A program made the translations under genes and the position numbers. DNA of 64,000 nt from Ruminococcaceae bacterium R-25 (GTDB lineage Bacteria > Bacillota > Clostridia > Saccharofermentanales > Saccharofermentanaceae). The stretch spans positions 62,001 through 126,000 of the forward strand of contig QGFZ01000002.1 of NCBI GenBank assembly GCA_003149065.1. The letters run 5' to 3'. Below the pieces are notes generated by a model that saw nothing but the letters and a program-made list of their open reading frames with translations, did no database searches and was not told the DNA's origin. Shown one piece after another: positions 59,978 to 64,000 of this stretch. Numbering within the stretch: position 1 is the first letter of the stretch; every line of letters starts with the position of its first letter.

Positions 59978-60502
59978 ATGGAAGACATGAAAAAGATCTT
60001 GGAAACAGAGCGATTATTTTTACGCGAGATGAGCATGGACGATTTCGATGCTCTCTATAAGGTTCTGGCAGACAGGGAGATCATGCAGCACTATCCCTAT
60101 ACCTTTGATGAGGAGAGGGTAAGATCCTGGATCGAGCGCAACATGAACCGTTATACAAATGACGGTTTCGGTCTGTGGGCTGTATGCCTCAAAGAGACCG
60201 GTGAGATGATCGGCGACTGCGGTCTTACTCTCCAGAATATCGAAGGCGAGATGCTGCCTGAGATCGGCTATCACATAAGACGCGATCAGCAGCGCAAAGG
60301 CTATGCAAAGGAAGCTGCTGCCGCAGTGCGTGACTGGGCTTTCGCGAACACGGAATATCCTGCGATCTATTCATACTGCAAGTACACTAACGAAGGATCT
60401 TTCAAGACTGCCGAATCCATCGGCATGCACTTCTGCAAAGAGTATCCCGATGAGGCAAACGGCATCACGCACGTATCCGTCATCAGAAGGGAAGACTTAT
60501 GA
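59978..60502 (+). CDS. GNAT acetyltransferase, RimJ/RimL-like
   Basis: A 174-residue N-acetyltransferase. LETERLFLREMSMDDFDALYKVLAD opens the RimJ-like subgroup, and EIGYHIRRDQQRKGYAKEAAAAVRDWAF is the acetyl-CoA pyrophosphate loop. It probably acetylates a protein N-terminus or a small molecule. A second ATG at 59987 is an alternative start. The stop overlaps the next start (ATGA). Confidence 0.9.
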   Translation: MEDMKKILETERLFLREMSMDDFDALYKVLADREIMQHYPYTFDEERVRSWIERNMNRYTNDGFGLWAVCLKETGEMIGDCGLTLQNIEGEMLPEIGYHIRRDQQRKGYAKEAAAAVRDWAFANTEYPAIYSYCKYTNEGSFKTAESIGMHFCKEYPDEANGITHVSVIRREDL

Positions 60503-61122
60503 ACAATCCCTGGGAAGAGATATCTTTAAGCGATTACGAGAATCACATGAGTCTGGAGTCTGTAAACCAGCTCCAGACCATGAATTCTCTTATGAAGAAA
60601 CAGTTTTCCGATTATCCGGTCAAGACTGCTATGGTATTGGGCATTGCAGGCGGCAACGGCCTTGAGCATGTCAGATCCGGCAAGCTCGAAAAAGTCTACG
60701 GCATCGATATCAACGAAGGATATTTAAAGACCGTCGAAGAGCGTTATAAGGATCTTGCAGGCATACTGGAGTGCCTTTGCATCGACCTTATCACAGAGCC
60801 TGAAAAGCTCCCTTCTTCAGAACTTGTTATCGCAAATCTCCTGATCGAATACATCGGTTATGAGGCTTTTCAAAAGGCAATAAAGAAGATAGATCCTGAA
60901 TATGTTTCCTGCGTTATACAGATCAATACCGACGAAGCGCAGTGGGTGTCGGATTCGCCGTATCTGCACGCATTTGACAGGCTCGATGAAGTGCACTGCC
61001 AGATGGAGGAAAATGCACTCATCACTTCAATGAAAGAGATCGGATATTGTAAAATACTTAACGAATTGGATCCGCTCCCGAACGGCAAAGCCCTTCAGAG
61101 GATCGATTTCAGAAAACAGTAA
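60499..61122 (+). CDS. Class I SAM-dependent methyltransferase-like protein
   Basis: A 207-residue protein with a SAM-binding pattern: AMVLGIAGGNGLEHV (motif I), VYGIDINEGYL (acidic end of strand 2) and ELVIANLLIEYIG (motif IV region). The C-terminal part is smaller than usual, and the substrate is unknown. It overlaps the upstream acetyltransferase by four bases. Confidence 0.75.
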   Translation: MNNPWEEISLSDYENHMSLESVNQLQTMNSLMKKQFSDYPVKTAMVLGIAGGNGLEHVRSGKLEKVYGIDINEGYLKTVEERYKDLAGILECLCIDLITEPEKLPSSELVIANLLIEYIGYEAFQKAIKKIDPEYVSCVIQINTDEAQWVSDSPYLHAFDRLDEVHCQMEENALITSMKEIGYCKILNELDPLPNGKALQRIDFRKQ

Positions 61123-61136
61123 ACGGGGAAATTAAA

Positions 61137-61985
61137 TTGGGTAACAGGACAGGACTGGTTTTGGAAGGCGGCGCAATGCGCGGGATGTTCACCTGCGGCG
61201 TAATAGACGTCCTCATGGAAAATGATATTTGGTTCGAAGGTGCATGCGGTATCTCGGCAGGCGCTGTTTTCGGGTGCAATTACAAATCAAGACAGATCGG
61301 AAGACCGATCAGATATAACAAGAGATTCTGCAAAGATCCCAGATACTGCAGCTACAGGTCGCTCATTAAGACAGGTGACCTTTACGGCGCGGATTTCTGC
61401 TACCGTGAACTGCCTGATGAGCTTGATATTTTCGACCGCGAGACATTCAAGAACGATCCGATGGAGTTTTATATCGGCGCGACAGATGTTAAGACCGGCA
61501 GGTGTGTTTACCATAAATGCACGGACGGCGGCGAACCGGATCTTAAATGGATGAGGGCTTCGGCATCGATGCCCATCGTGTCCACTCCCGTTGAGATCGA
61601 AGGCAGTTATTATCTGGACGGCGGGATCGCCGATTCCATCCCCTATAAGTTCATGGAGAGCATCGGATATGACCGCAATGTCATCGTGCTCACACAGCCT
61701 AAAGGATACGTAAAGAAAAAGGCTTCATCCCTTATGAAGCTTGCACTCAGAGAATATCCTGCGATCGCGGAAGGCATGATGAAGCGCCACGAAGTCTATA
61801 ACAGGCAGGTTGAAGAGATCGAAGAACGTGAGATCAAAGGTACTGCGTTTGTTATCAGGCCGCCGGAGCCCATCGGCATCGGCAGGACGGAAAGAGATCC
61901 TGAAGAACTTGAAAGAGCATATCAGATGGGAAGGAAAGAAGCAGAGCAGGTGCTGCCTCATCTTATAGCATTTCTTGAGCGATAA
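61137..61985 (+). CDS. Patatin-like phospholipase
   Basis: A 282-residue acyl hydrolase. The oxyanion motif LEGGAMRGMFTCGV, the nucleophile Ser in GISAGAVFG and the catalytic Asp in YYLDGGIADSIP are all present. Related YlbK/YjjU-type proteins are cytosolic or membrane-associated lipases. The start is TTG at 61137 after ACGGGGA. Confidence 0.92.
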   Translation: MGNRTGLVLEGGAMRGMFTCGVIDVLMENDIWFEGACGISAGAVFGCNYKSRQIGRPIRYNKRFCKDPRYCSYRSLIKTGDLYGADFCYRELPDELDIFDRETFKNDPMEFYIGATDVKTGRCVYHKCTDGGEPDLKWMRASASMPIVSTPVEIEGSYYLDGGIADSIPYKFMESIGYDRNVIVLTQPKGYVKKKASSLMKLALREYPAIAEGMMKRHEVYNRQVEEIEEREIKGTAFVIRPPEPIGIGRTERDPEELERAYQMGRKEAEQVLPHLIAFLER

Positions 61986-62027
61986 TTATGTTATAGTTCA
62001 ATTAAAGTATTGAAAGGATATGCTGTC

Positions 62028-62471
62028 ATGGTTCGCGAAGCACGTAAAGACGAATTGGATGCATTATTGGAACTCTATCTGAACCTTCATGAAGAGGGCA
62101 TTCCCGAGCATGACGATCACCTTGCCAAAACCTGGGAACAGATAATGAACGATCCCAATCACCACATCATTGTTAAAGAGATCGACGGCAAGCTCGTATC
62201 CTCTTGCGTGTGCGTGATAATCCCAAATCTTACAAGAGGCATAAGGCCTTATGCTTTTGTCGAGAATGTCGTGACTCATGCTGATTACCGCAAGAAGGGT
62301 TACGCTACCGAGTGTCTGGATTATGCGAAAAAGATCGCTTCTGACAATAACTGCTATAAGATGATGCTTCTGACAGGATCCAAGAGGGAATCAACACTCC
62401 GTTTCTATCAGAATGCAGGATATAACTCTAACGACAAGACAGCATTCATTCAGTGGCTCGGGGAGAAATGA
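62028..62471 (+). CDS. GNAT acetyltransferase
   Basis: A 147-residue acetyltransferase. VREARKDELDALLELY opens the fold, AFVENVVTHADYRKKGYATECLDYAKKIA is the acetyl-CoA loop and MLLTGSKRESTLRFYQNAGYN is the C-terminal signature. The ATG at 62028 follows AAGGA with a nine-base gap; a TTG 18 bp upstream is less likely. Confidence 0.88.
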   Translation: MVREARKDELDALLELYLNLHEEGIPEHDDHLAKTWEQIMNDPNHHIIVKEIDGKLVSSCVCVIIPNLTRGIRPYAFVENVVTHADYRKKGYATECLDYAKKIASDNNCYKMMLLTGSKRESTLRFYQNAGYNSNDKTAFIQWLGEK

Positions 62472-62472
62472 C

Positions 62473-63051
62473 ATGAACAAGACAGGCACAAGAGTTTTGG
62501 AGACCGAGAGGCTCGTATTAAGACGATTCGTAATAGAAGATGCTGATGCCATGTTTAACGGCTGGTGCAACGATCCTGAAGTCTGCAGGTTCCTGACCTG
62601 GCCCCCGCACGAGAGCGTTGAAGTTACGAGATATGTTCTCAACGAATGGATCCCCCAGTATGAGAACGGAGACTATTTCAACTGGGCCATGATCTTAAAA
62701 GAGAGCGGAAAACTCATAGGAAACATCTCCGTTGTAAGTCTCCGTGAGATAACAGATGAAGCCCTCATCGGCTACTGCATGTCCAGAGAATACTGGGGAA
62801 ACGGTTACATGCCTGAAGCTTTGAAGGCAGTCGCAGATTATCTTTTCGATGTTGTCGGAATAAACCGTCTCATGGCAACTCATGACGTCAATAATCCAAA
62901 GTCAGGCCGCGTTATGCAGAAGGCCGGAATGAAGTACGAAGGCACGCTCCGCCAGGCAGGCCACAACATGCAGGGCATCTGCGATGCTTCGGTCTATTCG
63001 ATAATCAGAAGCGACAGGGAACATAATGAAGAACAAGTCTCTGAAGAATAA
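62473..63051 (+). CDS. GNAT acetyltransferase, RimJ/RimL-like
   Basis: A 192-residue N-acetyltransferase. LETERLVLRRFVIEDADAMFNGWCNDPEVCRFLTWPPH is typical RimJ/RimL sequence, with IGYCMSREYWGNGYMPEALKAVADYLF for acetyl-CoA and MATHDVNNPKSGRVMQKAGMKYEG near the end. The ATG at 62473 is one base after the previous stop and uses GGGAGAAATGAC. The next gene overlaps its end by 26 bases. Confidence 0.92.
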   Translation: MNKTGTRVLETERLVLRRFVIEDADAMFNGWCNDPEVCRFLTWPPHESVEVTRYVLNEWIPQYENGDYFNWAMILKESGKLIGNISVVSLREITDEALIGYCMSREYWGNGYMPEALKAVADYLFDVVGINRLMATHDVNNPKSGRVMQKAGMKYEGTLRQAGHNMQGICDASVYSIIRSDREHNEEQVSEE

Positions 63052-63784
63052 GGTTTTCGCCTACATCAAAGAGAAATATCTTGTCTCTCCCGAGTATCCC
63101 TGGGAGGACAATACTTCTGCGGTATTCAGGCACAAGGAAAACCGCAAGTGGTTCGCGCTCGTAATGGACATCGGAGGAGATAAAGTCGGCCTTGATTCTT
63201 CTGAAGTTATTCCATGCGTGAACCTTAAGATCGACGATGAGATATTCCACGACATTCTTACCAAGCAGAAAGGCATAGTTCCCGCCTATCACATGAACAA
63301 GAAGAACTGGATCTCCGTGCGCCTCAATGGCGACGTTCCGGAGAAAAACGTCTTTGATCTCATCGACGCGAGCTTCGAAGCGACGGCCCCGAAAAGGCGC
63401 AAAGCCAAGGTTGTCATGCGCGAACCCAAAGAGTGGCTAATTCCTTCAAACCCCAAGTACTACGACGTTATCGCAGCATTTAAAGCATCTGATACCATCG
63501 ACTGGAAGCAGGGGCGCGGCATCCTGCGCGGCGACACGGTATTCCTCTATGTCGGCTCTCCCGTGTCTGCGATCCTTTATAAATGCAGGGTCCTTGAGAC
63601 CGACATCCCCTACGAATATTCGGATAAGAATCTCACGATAACGGCGCTCATGAAGATCAAGCTCTTAAAGCAGTATGAGCCGGATGAGTTTACTTTTGAA
63701 AGACTTAATGACGAGTTTAAGATCTTTGCGATAAGGGGTCCCAGAGGCACGACTCCGAGCCTTTCAGCAGCGCTGAACGATTAA
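63026..63784 (+). CDS. YjbR/MmcQ-EVE domain fusion protein
   Basis: A 252-residue two-domain protein. Residues about 1-125 match the MmcQ/YjbR double-wing fold (YPWEDNTSAVFRHKENRKWFALVMDI, YHMNKKNWISVRLNGDVP). Residues about 132-245 match an EVE-like domain (KEWLIPSNPKYYDV, QGRGILRGDTVFLYVGSPVSAI). EVE domains belong to the PUA-like group that reads modified nucleic-acid bases, so a nucleic-acid role is inferred. The start lies 26 bp inside the previous gene, and its end overlaps the convergent transporter gene by 4 bp. Confidence 0.82.
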   Translation: MKNKSLKNKVFAYIKEKYLVSPEYPWEDNTSAVFRHKENRKWFALVMDIGGDKVGLDSSEVIPCVNLKIDDEIFHDILTKQKGIVPAYHMNKKNWISVRLNGDVPEKNVFDLIDASFEATAPKRRKAKVVMREPKEWLIPSNPKYYDVIAAFKASDTIDWKQGRGILRGDTVFLYVGSPVSAILYKCRVLETDIPYEYSDKNLTITALMKIKLLKQYEPDEFTFERLNDEFKIFAIRGPRGTTPSLSAALND

Positions 63785-64000
63785 GCTTTTTCTTTGCGCA
63801 GGCTCAATACTGCGATCGCAGCGAAAACCAGGATGATTCCGACTATCGCAACGAGTCCGACTGTTTCACCCATTACGAAGAACCCGAAAAGCGTTGCCGC
63901 CGCAGGCTCTACGGTCGCAAGAACCGCTGCTCTTCCGGCGGTAGTCTTGTTAAGGCCAAGCGTGTAGAGAAGGAACGGGATGACTGCGGTTACGACAGCT
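63781..64000 (-). CDS. DMT/EamA-family transporter, C-terminal part (cut by window edge)
   Basis: The last 72 complete codons of a minus-strand gene are visible. They read as the final two or three membrane segments of an EamA-type exporter, with LNKTTAGRAAVLATVEPAAATLFGFFVMGE, the classic end-region pattern, and a short basic tail RKEKA. EamA proteins export amino acids or metabolites. The gene stop overlaps the end of the fusion gene by four bases, and no terminator separates the convergent pair. Confidence 0.88.
   Translation of the reverse strand, partial: AVVTAVIPFLLYTLGLNKTTAGRAAVLATVEPAAATLFGFFVMGETVGLVAIVGIILVFAAIAVLSLRKEKA

Overview
The window reads as one contiguous stretch of chromosome from a low-to-moderate GC, Gram-positive, probably anaerobic bacterium (Bacillota, most likely class Clostridia, perhaps from a gut or rumen). 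The evidence is AGGAGG-type ribosome binding sites, TTGACA/TATAAT-type promoters, many lipobox lipoproteins, a sodium-pumping biotin decarboxylase, a permuted GH3 glucosidase, a bifunctional PBP, a TagGH/Wzm-Wzt-type polymer exporter and a BlaI/M56 pair. No rRNA or tRNA gene was seen. A species cannot be named from the sequence alone.

Layout. 1-5 kb: the start of an ABC ATPase, a two-component system with a small membrane protein, then a tandem array of five palindromic repeat units and a PH-like protein. 5-16 kb: housekeeping and surface genes (zinc-ribbon protein, class II aldolase, lipoprotein, MATE exporter, GH3 glucosidase, two membrane proteins, flotillin). 16.1-16.7 kb: a non-coding element with long terminal inverted repeats. 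16.7-20.2 kb (minus strand): an oxaloacetate-decarboxylase-type sodium pump operon, divergent from rpsL-rpsG-fusA-tuf (20.4-25 kb). 25-32.7 kb: three tandem paralogous lipoproteins of about 800 residues that end in a solute-binding-like half. 32.8-34.1 kb: an Ala/Glu-rich coiled-coil protein. 34.4-39.6 kb: a cupin-XRE regulator followed by potABCD for polyamine uptake. 39.7-40.7 kb: two more hairpin units of the 3.7-kb type, next to an AT-rich PD-(D/E)XK-like gene. 40.8-45.5 kb: proB, a class A PBP and an RlmD-like methyltransferase. 45.7-55.4 kb: an AT-richer surface-glycan island (three glycosyltransferase genes, an ABC-2 exporter, a fucosyltransferase-like protein, an unusual radical SAM protein and an adenosine-deaminase-like hydrolase). 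55.5-58.1 kb: a BlaI-type repressor with an M56 sensor protease that lacks the penicillin-binding domain. 58.2-63.8 kb: a tightly packed run of small enzyme genes (four GNAT acetyltransferases, a DNA-deoxyinosine glycosylase, a methyltransferase, a patatin-like lipase, a YjbR-EVE fusion). The window closes on the 3' end of a DMT transporter gene.

How the parts fit. The flotillin, PBP, exporter island, BlaI/M56 pair and many lipoproteins point to heavy investment in the cell envelope. The decarboxylase makes a sodium gradient. PotABCD, and perhaps the three lipoproteins, handle nutrient capture. The most unusual material is non-coding: a hairpin-repeat family whose stems differ in sequence yet stay paired, found at two distant loci; a roughly 580-bp element with long inverted ends; and several leaders that can fold over the ribosome binding site, one of them with a possible leader peptide. 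All positions, motifs and repeats were read by eye; homology and domain calls are recognition from memory and were not searched.
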